Positions 1-8,353 of a DNA stretch of 64,000 nucleotides are shown piece by piece. The notes beneath the pieces were generated by a model that saw only the letters and a program-made list of their open reading frames with translations, did not search any database and was not told the origin of the DNA. The DNA is from a bacterium (GTDB lineage Bacteria > SZUA-182 > DTGQ01): the NCBI GenBank assembly GCA_040755755.1, contig JBFLZW010000049.1:62001-126000 (forward strand). The letters run 5' to 3'. The position numbers were made by a program, and so were the translations under genes. Within the stretch, counting starts at the first letter, position 1, and each line of letters opens with the position of its first letter.

Positions 1-188
1 ATGAATTTCACGATCGGGCTGTACTCCTCGCTCAGGGCATGGCACACGGAATAACTGTTGTCCGGGCTTCCGTCATTCACCAGAACAATCTGCAGTCCTT
101 CAGCCCCCATGGTGGCGATGAGCTTGTCAACCAGCCCCCTGATTGTCCGGGCACCATTATATACGGGGATAACTATGGTGATCAGCAT
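1..188 (-). CDS. Family 2 glycosyltransferase, N-terminal part (cut by window edge)
   Basis: Reading the minus strand from the ATG at 188 gives an open frame running off the window start. It begins MLITIVIPVYNGARTIRGL and continues with QIVLVNDGSPDNS. The hydrophobic strand with IPVYNG and the later VNDGSPDNS are the nucleotide-binding hallmarks of GT-A fold family 2 glycosyltransferases (family knowledge). These enzymes move a sugar from a nucleotide- or lipid-linked donor to polysaccharide or lipid acceptors at the cytoplasmic face of the membrane. Only about 62 residues are visible, so the acceptor and any membrane segments are unknown. No neighbour in the window belongs to the same operon. 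Confidence 0.85.
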   Translation of the reverse strand, partial: MLITIVIPVYNGARTIRGLVDKLIATMGAEGLQIVLVNDGSPDNSYSVCHALSEEYSPIVKF

Positions 189-318
189 AAGTTTTTATCC
201 TGTATTTTCCTGCCCAATTATACCAGTATGGAATGAAATAACCAAGAAAATAAAGACTTGGACACAGGGTAATATTTCACCCCGGTGAGAATGGGGGGGA
301 AAGAGCCTCGCCCGGACC

Positions 319-1389
319 TCAGCGAGGCTTATCGATTTCGAGAATGTCCGGTTTTCTCGCTAACACGGTCAGAAAGGCTTCCACTACTTCAGGATCAAAC
401 TGTGTTCCGCAGCAGCGCTGTAATTCCGAGATAGCATACTCCAGGGTCTGAACCGGTCTGTAGGGCCGGTTGGAAAGCATGGCATCGAGCGAATCCGCTA
501 CTGCCAGAATCCGTGAGGCCCGGGGGATTTTATTTCCTTTCAGTCCATCCGGATATCCTTTCCCGTCCCAGCGCTCATGATGGTGCTCGATAATTGCCAT
601 CTCAGGCTGCAGGAGGCGAAGGTGCTTGAGCACCTTGGTACCCAGGACCGGGTGTTGTTTTATTTCGGCGAATTCCTCATCGGTGAGGCGGCCTGGTTTG
701 TTGAGGATGGCATCGACTATTCCTATTTTTCCGATGTCGTGGATCAGGCCCGACTGTTTCACCTGATCGACTTCCTCGCGGGAGAGGCCCATTTGTTCGG
801 CGATTTCAACCGCATACTTCGTTACCTTCTGGGAATGCCGGTAGGTGTAGGGATTCTTCAATTCGATCAATTCACATAAGGCCTGAATCATGTTGATGTA
901 TTCCCTTTTGAAGAATTCCTCTTCCAGGGAAATCTGCATTTCCCGCGTGCGGTCTTCGTTCCCGCTTTTTTCCCGCTCTGCAAGGATTTTTTCAAGCCGC
1001 TCGTATAATTGGCAGATATTATATGGCTTGGCAATAAAATCATTAGCACCTAACCGGTAGGTTTCCACATTCCGTTCATAGGTACCTACGCCGGTAATGA
1101 TGACTACCGGCAGATTCCTGTTCTGCTCCCGGATTTCCTGAAGTGTTTTAATACCATCAATCCCTCCCGGCATGTTGATGTCCAGCAGCACAATATCCGG
1201 ATGACATTCCGGTATTAATTTGAGACATTCCTCTCCACTCGAGGCCAGAAGTACATCGTATTGAGTTTTCAGAATACCACTGAGTACTTCCCGATCCTCC
1301 TCACGATCATCGACGATGAGCATAAGCGGGGCGCTCCGACTCTCCCTCTTCACCCTGGTATCTCCTTGTATGGGATTGGTAATGTTCAT
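319..1389 (-). CDS. Response regulator with HD-GYP domain (c-di-GMP phosphodiesterase)
   Basis: This 356-residue protein has a receiver domain at about 22-140 (acidic pair VDD near 27, phosphoacceptor Asp70 in LLDINMP, conserved Lys in AKPY). A HD-GYP domain follows at about 165-340. The metal-binding HDIGK, the HHHERWDG stretch and GYPDGL are all intact, so hydrolysis of cyclic di-GMP is expected. The start ATG overlaps the stop of the upstream sensor kinase (ATGA, 1386-1389), showing co-transcription and pointing to that kinase as the phosphodonor. The likely role is phosphorylation-controlled lowering of c-di-GMP. The partner kinase ends in a PilZ domain, so the pair could form a feedback loop (inference). 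Confidence 0.93.
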   Translation of the reverse strand: MNITNPIQGDTRVKRESRSAPLMLIVDDREEDREVLSGILKTQYDVLLASSGEECLKLIPECHPDIVLLDINMPGGIDGIKTLQEIREQNRNLPVVIITGVGTYERNVETYRLGANDFIAKPYNICQLYERLEKILAEREKSGNEDRTREMQISLEEEFFKREYINMIQALCELIELKNPYTYRHSQKVTKYAVEIAEQMGLSREEVDQVKQSGLIHDIGKIGIVDAILNKPGRLTDEEFAEIKQHPVLGTKVLKHLRLLQPEMAIIEHHHERWDGKGYPDGLKGNKIPRASRILAVADSLDAMLSNRPYRPVQTLEYAISELQRCCGTQFDPEVVEAFLTVLARKPDILEIDKPR

Positions 1390-2966
1390 TGCTGCTCCTC
1401 AGACTGCCGGACGGCTGAAAAAGCCGGTTCCGTTCTTTCACCACAATGGTGTGCGGGCAAGAAACGGTCCACATCTCTTGCCGATTCCATCCATTTTTTA
1501 ATATATTCCTGATTCTCTCTACCAATATCGATAAATTCCAGACCCACATCATACGGCAGGCTGTGGCGGCCATAGATTTCCTGAGTCCAGGTTACCTTTC
1601 CCAAAACCGGAATCGGAGGGGAATCATCCGGCAATTTCACAAACAGTTTCATGAATTGATCTGGCGAAATATATTTTTGACAGGACAAGCGAAGGCCGCT
1701 GGCGCTGATATCCCTGGCTATCAGCATCTCGGTTTGGGGTATGCGGTAAACTTCAACCGATGCCGCCAGTTGCCGGCGCGATTCTCTTCTCTCCAGCGGC
1801 AGCCGCACTATAAAGGATGCCCCCTTTTCACGCCCGGCAACAACCTCCACACTCCCGCCATTCAGGGCAATGAAGTGCTCGACAATCGACAATCCCAGCC
1901 CCAGTCCCCTCTTATTTCCGGAAGTCATAAAAGGGGTGAATATGGTATCCCTGATTTTCTCGGAGATGCCCTTGCCGGTGTCGCGCACGGAAATTTTCAC
2001 TGACTGGTATTCCTTTTCCGTGACAAGAGACAATTCCTTCTTCTCTTCCCCTTCCATAGCCTCGATGGCATTCTGGATAAAATTTACAAACACCCTGGTC
2101 AGTTGTTCAGGCTCACCCGCGACGAGTATCTCCTCAGGATGATAATGGCGCCGCACATCGATCGCCTTTTCCCGAAGAGGCACCGAGCAGATCTCAAGGA
2201 CCTGGTCCAGAAGCTGATGAAGCGGGACAGAGCCGGTCTTCGACCTGACAGGACGAACATATACCAGCAGGTCTTTAATAATGGCTATCGCCCGGCTGAT
2301 CTCTTTCTGGGCAATGGGGAAGAACCTGTCTGCCACGTCCGCTCTTACTGCCTCCCTCCACCGGGAGTCCTGGTCCAGGAGCTGGAAAAATACATTGATG
2401 TTATTCAATGGGCTGTTTAAATCGTGGGCAACCTGGAGTGCCATTTTCCCCCAATTCGCGTAGATACGCTCTTCTATTATCCGGGTATAAATCCTGATCT
2501 TATCAATGGCAAAGGCTGCCTGACCGGCTATTTCCTTCAGGGCTTTTAACTCTCCCCGTGAGTAATGCGTTCCATCCGGTTTTTGGCCCACACTCAACAG
2601 GCCGCTGATATCGCCATCGTCAGCCCTTAAGGCCAGGCAGAGCCGGGCACCGAGATTTTCCAATTCCCGAAGCTCTTTCCCCTTGGCCGTACGGCATTTC
2701 GAAGCGGGCAAATCCCTCTGTGTCAGGAAATTTTTGCCGGTGGACAGAAACCACTGGACAATTGCCCCATCGATATCCGGCATGCGATCTTCCGCAATAT
2801 CCAGATTTCTCTGGGCCTGGAGTACAAATTTTTTGCTCTTCGGCTCTTTCAGCACAAGCGATACAGGACACGAAAGAAGCTGATGAACCGCTTCGATGAG
2901 GAAGTCAGCCATGTTCCGGATGTCCATGTGCTGGTGAATGCCCTTGACGATGTCTGCTGTCTTCAC
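1386..2966 (-). CDS. GAF-type sensor histidine kinase with C-terminal PilZ domain
   Basis: Cytoplasmic sensor kinase. A GAF-like region is followed by a dimerisation/phosphoacceptor domain (AHDLNSPLNNI, His about residue 181), an HK ATPase domain (QNAIEA, DTGKGI, GLGLGLSIVEHF) and a C-terminal PilZ domain of about 105 residues. The PilZ motifs are RRESRR and DISASGLRL (the DxSxxG motif), so c-di-GMP binding is plausible. PilZ at the end of a kinase is unusual. The start is uncertain. The frame is open up to an ATG at 3131, but that extension translates a dispersed GC-rich repeat (2997-3038) and is unlikely to be coding. I chose GTG 2966; ATG 2927 is another option. The stop overlaps the HD-GYP regulator start by 4 nt. 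Confidence 0.85.
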   Translation of the reverse strand: MKTADIVKGIHQHMDIRNMADFLIEAVHQLLSCPVSLVLKEPKSKKFVLQAQRNLDIAEDRMPDIDGAIVQWFLSTGKNFLTQRDLPASKCRTAKGKELRELENLGARLCLALRADDGDISGLLSVGQKPDGTHYSRGELKALKEIAGQAAFAIDKIRIYTRIIEERIYANWGKMALQVAHDLNSPLNNINVFFQLLDQDSRWREAVRADVADRFFPIAQKEISRAIAIIKDLLVYVRPVRSKTGSVPLHQLLDQVLEICSVPLREKAIDVRRHYHPEEILVAGEPEQLTRVFVNFIQNAIEAMEGEEKKELSLVTEKEYQSVKISVRDTGKGISEKIRDTIFTPFMTSGNKRGLGLGLSIVEHFIALNGGSVEVVAGREKGASFIVRLPLERRESRRQLAASVEVYRIPQTEMLIARDISASGLRLSCQKYISPDQFMKLFVKLPDDSPPIPVLGKVTWTQEIYGRHSLPYDVGLEFIDIGRENQEYIKKWMESARDVDRFLPAHHCGERTEPAFSAVRQSEEQQ

Positions 2967-2996
2967 GTCAGCTACCTTTACTCCACTCCTCCCCCT

Positions 2997-3038
2997 TGAG
3001 GCAGGGAGCCCCTGTGGCAGGGGAGGCTGGGTGGGGGT
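2997..3038. repeat. Dispersed GC-rich hairpin repeat
   Basis: The segment contains GGGAGCCCCTGTGGCAGGGG. It resembles sequences at 15030-15057, 36040-36062 and 54265-54290, where AGCCCC, CTGTGGCAGG or GGGCTCCC occur. It lies just upstream of the likely start of the PilZ kinase and would be translated only if the far upstream ATG were used. It is probably an intergenic mobile repeat rather than coding. Confidence 0.6.
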
Positions 3039-3412
3039 GATGGTTATTATCACCCCTCCTTTCGAGAAAAAGAAAATGAGGAACGTCTGTCCATGAACGA
3101 TTGCACTGATCGTCATAGTTATCGGCCACACTGGTCAAAAACTTGTTGGAAAGATTTGCAGGGAGCATGACAGATATCGGAGACGCAGGGGACATGAATC
3201 ACTCAAGGTGCCAAATTTCCGGGCAGTTACGGAAAATAGCGTAAAAAAATACAGAAGTTGCCTGCATAATGCGCCGAAAAGATTTTCAACAATGCTTATA
3301 CCCCTGTATGATGAGGTATGTCTTTCGGATTTCATAGGAAAAAGAATGCAGGCTGTTTTATAAAACCAGTTACCGGCAATTACCGTTACCTTTGCAAGGA
3401 GAGACAAAAATT

Positions 3413-4588
3413 TTGGCGGATCGGAGAGAAAATGAGCTGAATTACCTGGAATATCCTATCCTGCTGGTCGATGACGATCATATGGTATTGGAGTCCCTGC
3501 AGATATATCTTGAGGACAATTTCTCGTTAGATACTGCTGATGATCCGGAAAAGGCTCTTGAGATGATGCAATCCAAAGAGTATGCAGTGATCATCTCCGA
3601 TCAGCGGATGCCTAAACTGGAAGGTTGTTCTCTGTTAGCCAAAGCACGAGAGATATCTCCACGCAGTATCAGAATACTGATTACCGGATATACGGATCTT
3701 GAGGCTGCAATTGAGGCTATCAACAAGGGCGAAATATACCGCTTCATTCCCAAACAGGTGTCGAGTGAAGATAAGGAAATATTAATCAAACAGGCTGTCG
3801 AGCTGTACCATATCCGGGAAGAACGGGACCGGCTGCAGAAAGAAAATGAGCAGATGCTCAAAAAGCTTGCTGCCCAGCAAAAGCTGTCCGCTATCGGCCA
3901 TTTCGGCCTCAGGCTCAATGAGTGGTTATCGTCGCTCATAGGAGGTTTAACCAGACAACTGGGGGAAAAAAATCTCGATAAAAACCTGACCCTCCAGCTC
4001 AGCAGGCTCAAATCTCTCATGCAGAGGATTGACGAGGTATACCGGCTTACCGATTTTGATATTCCCAGGCTCCAGACGCAAATGGAATTCGATGATCTTA
4101 ATCAGGTGGTTCTTCTCTCGATAGATTATACCAGAGCTTTTATCAAAAGAGGGCTTCGCCCGGATTGGCAAGGGATCAAAATCAATACTACCCTGGATGC
4201 CACACTTCCCAGACTCTATATGGCCAAGGGAGCCGTACAGATCGCCATTGAGGAACTGCTGATCAATGCCAAGGAGGCTATCGAGGAAAACCGTCTGGAT
4301 AAGAGCAATTTCACTGAAGAAGGGATTATTGAGCTTAAGAGCTGGCATGAGACCCGTCAGGGAGAAAATCGCGTCTACCTGACAGTCACCGACAATGGCT
4401 GCGGGATAGACCCGGAAAACCTGCAGGATATTTTCAAACCCCTTATGAGCATCAGTAAGTATCCGGTTGACCGTCCCGGGATCGGGCTCAACATCGTCGA
4501 GCAGGTAATGGCTTTCCATAACGGGCTGGTCCATGCAGAAAGTACACCGGGTCAGGGATCAAAATTTACCCTTGAATTCAGTGGGTGA
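3413..4588 (+). CDS. Receiver-HATPase protein with H-box lacking histidine
   Basis: About 391 residues. A receiver domain comes first (LLVDDD; phosphoacceptor Asp63 in IISDQRMP; ITGYTD; Lys in FIPKQ), then a coiled-coil linker and a kinase-like ATPase domain (EELLINAKEAIEE, TDNGCGID, RPGIGLNIVEQ). Where kinases carry the phosphoacceptor HE pair after a conserved AxG, this protein reads LRLNEWLSSL, so Glu170 occupies the His position and the following Pro is absent. Autophosphorylation in cis therefore looks impossible; it may be a receptor, a scaffold or an ATP-dependent output. TTG 3413 is preferred because AGGAGA lies 10 nt upstream; an upstream in-frame TTG at 3392 includes that ribosome site. 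It is divergent from the PilZ kinase operon. Confidence 0.85.
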   Translation: MADRRENELNYLEYPILLVDDDHMVLESLQIYLEDNFSLDTADDPEKALEMMQSKEYAVIISDQRMPKLEGCSLLAKAREISPRSIRILITGYTDLEAAIEAINKGEIYRFIPKQVSSEDKEILIKQAVELYHIREERDRLQKENEQMLKKLAAQQKLSAIGHFGLRLNEWLSSLIGGLTRQLGEKNLDKNLTLQLSRLKSLMQRIDEVYRLTDFDIPRLQTQMEFDDLNQVVLLSIDYTRAFIKRGLRPDWQGIKINTTLDATLPRLYMAKGAVQIAIEELLINAKEAIEENRLDKSNFTEEGIIELKSWHETRQGENRVYLTVTDNGCGIDPENLQDIFKPLMSISKYPVDRPGIGLNIVEQVMAFHNGLVHAESTPGQGSKFTLEFSG

Positions 4589-5063
4589 TCTTCAAAAGAT
4601 TCAAGATGCTATGCCCTTTAATCGATAGCTGTCTATCTAAATCGATCGTTTACTTCTCTTGTTTCCAAAGCAATTCCATATCATATCTATGCAGTACTAC
4701 ACACTTAACTCCAGACTGATTTTTATACACAGATGACCTATTATTTTACATTTTAACCCCCGTCATACACGGAGATTCCATTGAAATTCCAATTTGAATT
4801 GCGTACATTGAATTGATAGACTTTTACGAATTCGCCTCCATGAGAAATGAAGAATATATAGTTAGCTTTGGCCTTATTTTTGCATGTTCTTCCAATAATG
4901 GTTAAGAGAGAGGCTAATAATGCTTAATCCTATGGACCCTGGAAAATCGATAAGCGCCTGTTAATAGTAAATCTAAACGAATGCAATACATTCACATTAC
5001 TGTGAAGGGTTCTATACAACAATGTGTGAAACAAAAGTAATAAACAGAGAGAAGGGAATTTCT
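4589..5063. other. A+T-rich intergenic region before the PilZ-ACP operon
   Basis: About 475 bases without a convincing gene or terminator. The sequence turns A+T-rich here and marks the left edge of the A+T-rich island. A promoter for the five-gene operon should lie in this stretch, but no clear -35/-10 pair stands out. Confidence 0.5.
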
Positions 5064-5744
5064 ATGCAGGATAATATGTCTCTTCAAGGGGTAGAGTCAT
5101 CAGAAAGACGCCGTTATCAAAGATTAGTGAGGAAACTTCCTGTCTATTTCAATATATATGAAGATAAGCGGAATAATAAATCTCATACGAGGTTTAGTGC
5201 GCAAACCCAGGACATCGGATTAGGGGGGGTTGCCTTTGATACTATTATTGAAGATATAACCTTGGCCAAAGAGTTAACCGAGAAAAGAACAGGATTAAAT
5301 CTTAATATCCATCTCATTGAAAAAAATAGTGAAATTGCTTCCAAGGCAAACATTGCCTGGATTTTTAACCTCAAGGGATTGCCTATCAAGACCAAATATG
5401 TACTAGGCTTGAATTTTGTTGATATGGGTAAGGCTGAAAGGGATATTCTTTCCACTTATCTCAACGAGATGATTTCATTTCAACGTGAAGAGTCAGCCAA
5501 GAATCGGCAAAGGATTAAAAAGACCTTGGCTCAAATAGCAAGAGTAAATGAAAATTCGTTTTCAGAAGATACACTTATTCGTGAAGAACTTGGAGTTGAT
5601 TCTCTCATGGCCATGGAGACCCTTGCCGTTATAGAAACGATATATGGAATAGAGATTGATGAAAGCAGGGCTTTTGATGTAGTAACGGTAGCCGATATGA
5701 TGGATCTCATTGAGGAGTATTTACATAAGAATAGCACATATTAG
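5064..5744 (+). CDS. PilZ domain-acyl carrier protein fusion
   Basis: The N-terminal half (about residues 12-135) is a PilZ domain: RRRYQR matches the arginine-rich c-di-GMP motif and TQDIGLGGVAF fits the D-x-(S/G)-x-x-G motif. The C-terminal 75 residues are an acyl carrier protein: IREELGVDSLMAMET has the DSL phosphopantetheine site (Ser180, or Ser194 from the earlier ATG), followed by the helix IYGIEID and TVADMMDLIEEYL. The fusion would let c-di-GMP control an acyl carrier in the cytoplasm (inference). It is the first of five genes packed within 0-6 nt of each other. ATG 5064 has GAGAAGGGA 5-13 nt upstream; ATG 5022 is an alternative. No phosphopantetheinyl transferase is in the window. 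Confidence 0.9.
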   Translation: MQDNMSLQGVESSERRRYQRLVRKLPVYFNIYEDKRNNKSHTRFSAQTQDIGLGGVAFDTIIEDITLAKELTEKRTGLNLNIHLIEKNSEIASKANIAWIFNLKGLPIKTKYVLGLNFVDMGKAERDILSTYLNEMISFQREESAKNRQRIKKTLAQIARVNENSFSEDTLIREELGVDSLMAMETLAVIETIYGIEIDESRAFDVVTVADMMDLIEEYLHKNSTY

Positions 5745-5750
5745 ATTATT

Positions 5751-6857
5751 ATGGAAAGAAAGATATTTATCACCGGTGGTACTGGGTTTTTAGGATGGTA
5801 TCTGGTCAAGAGTCTTTTAAAGGATAGAGATGTAAGCCTTGTCTTATTAAGCAGATCACAAGAAGGTCGCTCTGCTCAGTCCCGAATGGAAAAGTTACTC
5901 AGAGATAACTATAATGAAGCAGAATATAATAAATTAAAAGATCGCATTGAAATTGTAGAAGGGAGTATCACCCAGCCAAACTTAGGTATGAGTAATGAAC
6001 AGTCACAACGGCTGGCAGAGGAAATAACTTCTATTTTCCATAGCGCAGCTCTTTGCGACTTTAATGTGCCATACGAAAAAATAGAAAAAGTAAATGTCAC
6101 CGGCACCCAAAATTTATTAAATTTCGCTTTAATGTGTCGGAGCAATAAATCGTTTGAAGCCGTCAACCATATAAGTACAATCGCTGTCTCCGGCACTTAT
6201 CAGGGGACATTTTTTGAAGACTCTTTAGATGTGGGGCAAAGTTTTAAGAATACTTATGAGCAAACCAAGTTTGAAGCGGAAAAATTAATCCACGTATATA
6301 GAGCTAAGGGGTTAAATATAAATATTTTCAGGCCCAGTATTATTGTTGGAGATTCTCAAACAGGATATGCGGTCAATTTTAGAGTCCTATACCAGCCTAT
6401 TCATATTCTTTCTTTAGGAATTTACAAACAAATTCCAGCAAAAGGAAGTATAAAATATAATATTGTACCAGTGGACTTTTTAGCTGATGCTATATGTCTC
6501 ATTGATAATAGAAGTCATCCTTATAACCAGACTTTTCATATGACAAATACCCATGAAGTAACGGGAGATTTTATTTTTCAAACAGCCAGTGAATATTTTA
6601 AGTATCCCGATCCAGAGAGAATACCACTGGATGCATTTGATATGAGCACATTGAGAGGCTTTCGGAAGCTGTTGTTATCACCTTATATCCCTTATCTTAA
6701 TCATGACAATATCCTCTACGACAACAAACGGGCCATGGATATTCTGCAAAAAAATTCTTTTCAATGGCCCAAGGTAGATAAAAAATTTTTACACACACTC
6801 TTTAAATTTTGCTTTGATATTAACTTCATAACCCCTCCAAATGGATTGATGACATGA
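5751..6857 (+). CDS. NAD(P)-dependent thioester-reductase-like SDR
   Basis: A 368-residue extended short-chain dehydrogenase of the NAD_binding_4 / thioester reductase type. It begins with the Rossmann motif FITGGTGFLG, carries HSAALCDFNVPYE and VNVTGTQNLL, a Ser/Thr region HISTIAVSG and the catalytic YEQTK (YxxxK), then FRPSIIVGD. Family members release acyl chains from carrier proteins or CoA as aldehydes or alcohols using NAD(P)H. It starts 6 nt after the PilZ-ACP gene, so the carrier-bound acyl thioester encoded next door is the natural substrate (inference). Its stop overlaps the next start by 4 nt. Codon use is A+T-rich like its neighbours. A sugar epimerase role is less likely given the operon. 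Confidence 0.85.
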   Translation: MERKIFITGGTGFLGWYLVKSLLKDRDVSLVLLSRSQEGRSAQSRMEKLLRDNYNEAEYNKLKDRIEIVEGSITQPNLGMSNEQSQRLAEEITSIFHSAALCDFNVPYEKIEKVNVTGTQNLLNFALMCRSNKSFEAVNHISTIAVSGTYQGTFFEDSLDVGQSFKNTYEQTKFEAEKLIHVYRAKGLNINIFRPSIIVGDSQTGYAVNFRVLYQPIHILSLGIYKQIPAKGSIKYNIVPVDFLADAICLIDNRSHPYNQTFHMTNTHEVTGDFIFQTASEYFKYPDPERIPLDAFDMSTLRGFRKLLLSPYIPYLNHDNILYDNKRAMDILQKNSFQWPKVDKKFLHTLFKFCFDINFITPPNGLMT

Positions 6858-8353
6858 ATCTATCCTCTTTGATAAAAAGGGTGGCGAATGCGTACCCTGA
6901 AAAGCTGGCTATCATTGAAGATGAAGAAAAAATTTCATATCAGCAGTTGTGGCAAGAGATAGAATCGTTGTCAAATGCCTTGAAATTAATAGGCATAAGA
7001 AAGAATACCAGAGTCGCTATTATTCTTCCTAATTGTAAAGAATTTATTTATAGTTTCCTCGCCCTTCTCAATATCACTGCCATCGCCGTGCCTTTGAAAC
7101 CCCAAATGACATGCTGGGAACTTAACGGAATTTTTAAAAATTGTACTCCTAAAGCCTTGATTCTCACTCCGAGCCTTCTCAATAAGATACTTGGTGAAAA
7201 ACCTTTCCTTTTAAAAAATAAGATAATAATTCTTAAGGAAGAAAAACATGAAATACGAATCATGGATAAGAATGGGTACTTGGAAAATGTAACGTTACAT
7301 ACTTTTTGCACTCTTCTTAAGATGGGAAAAGAACAAGGCACTCGAAAGAGGAGAATACAAACTCCTCCAAGACAGGTAGCCAGTATTAATTATACTTACC
7401 GTGGCTATGGTTATCCACTGGGTGCAATGCTAACTCATAATAATTATATCCATGGTGCATATAATTATATCAGACACAGGAAATCATCACCTGATGAAAC
7501 AGTTCTTTTAGTTTTACCTTGTAACCATATTCTCCCTTTAGTAGGGTGCATTTTAGTACCCTTGCTTGTTGGAGGTAAGATAGCTCTATTAGATAGCTAC
7601 AGCCCAAAGCATATCCTTCGGGCTATCTCATCGTTTAATGTAAACATCCTGGTCATGGTGCCAACATTATTCCATATATTAGTAAATTATTATAGAAACG
7701 AAAAGCACGATATATCTTCTTTAAAATATGGAATATCAGGCGGCAGTTTCATGCACTTTCAACTTAGTAAGCTCATAAAAGACAAAATGAATCTTGATAT
7801 TATACAAGGATATGGATTGACCGAATGCCAACCTGTAACTTGTAATTTTTTAACTAATAATAAACCAGATACATTGGGTTTCCCACTTCACAATGTCCAA
7901 ATAAAAATCATAGATGAGAAAGAAAATGATTGCGGAACTGATAGAATTGGAGAAATTCTGATAAAAACGTCACAAACTATGCTAGGGTATTATAGAAACA
8001 AGAGTGATACAAAAAAGGTTATTAAAAATGGCTGGTTTTATTCTGGAGATTATGGAAAATTAGATGAAGATGGTTATCTCCATTTTAAGGGGTTAAAGAA
8101 AGATATTGTAAAGGTAGGTGGTAACGTTATTGACCTTTTGGAAATTAAAAAATGCATATTATTTATTGATGGAATTAAGAATATCATTTTTGACATACAA
8201 GATGATGATTTATGGGGATCTAAGATAAGGGTTAATCTATGGGTTGATAGTAATTGTGTAAATTACTCATCTAATGACGTAAAAAAATTTCTCGGAGAAT
8301 ATTTAAGCTTATATAAAATTCCTAGCGAAATAATTATTTGGGAAAATAAATGA
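6854..8353 (+). CDS. Adenylate-forming (ANL) enzyme with degenerate ATP loop and no A10 lysine
   Basis: This 499-residue protein aligns along acyl-CoA synthetases/AMP ligases: QGYGLTECQPV (A5), GWFYSGDYGKLDEDGYLHF (A7) and KDIVKVGGNVIDLLEIK (A8) are clear. The phosphate-binding A3 motif, normally YTSGTTGxPKG, reads YTYRGYGYPLG, losing Ser, both Thr and Lys. The protein ends at LYKIPSEIIIWENK, before the A10 lysine needed for adenylation. It may be a non-catalytic acyl-binding partner, do only the thioester half-reaction, or belong to a subfamily with another loop. Start and stop both overlap neighbours by 4 nt, so translational coupling with the ACP and reductase genes is expected. The natural partner is the ACP encoded two genes upstream. 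Confidence 0.85.
   Translation: MNLSSLIKRVANAYPEKLAIIEDEEKISYQQLWQEIESLSNALKLIGIRKNTRVAIILPNCKEFIYSFLALLNITAIAVPLKPQMTCWELNGIFKNCTPKALILTPSLLNKILGEKPFLLKNKIIILKEEKHEIRIMDKNGYLENVTLHTFCTLLKMGKEQGTRKRRIQTPPRQVASINYTYRGYGYPLGAMLTHNNYIHGAYNYIRHRKSSPDETVLLVLPCNHILPLVGCILVPLLVGGKIALLDSYSPKHILRAISSFNVNILVMVPTLFHILVNYYRNEKHDISSLKYGISGGSFMHFQLSKLIKDKMNLDIIQGYGLTECQPVTCNFLTNNKPDTLGFPLHNVQIKIIDEKENDCGTDRIGEILIKTSQTMLGYYRNKSDTKKVIKNGWFYSGDYGKLDEDGYLHFKGLKKDIVKVGGNVIDLLEIKKCILFIDGIKNIIFDIQDDDLWGSKIRVNLWVDSNCVNYSSNDVKKFLGEYLSLYKIPSEIIIWENK

Noticed and set aside
2967-3131. N-terminal extension of the PilZ kinase from ATG 3131
   Set aside because: It would translate a dispersed GC-rich repeat and has a run of prolines and glycines unlike a kinase N-terminus.
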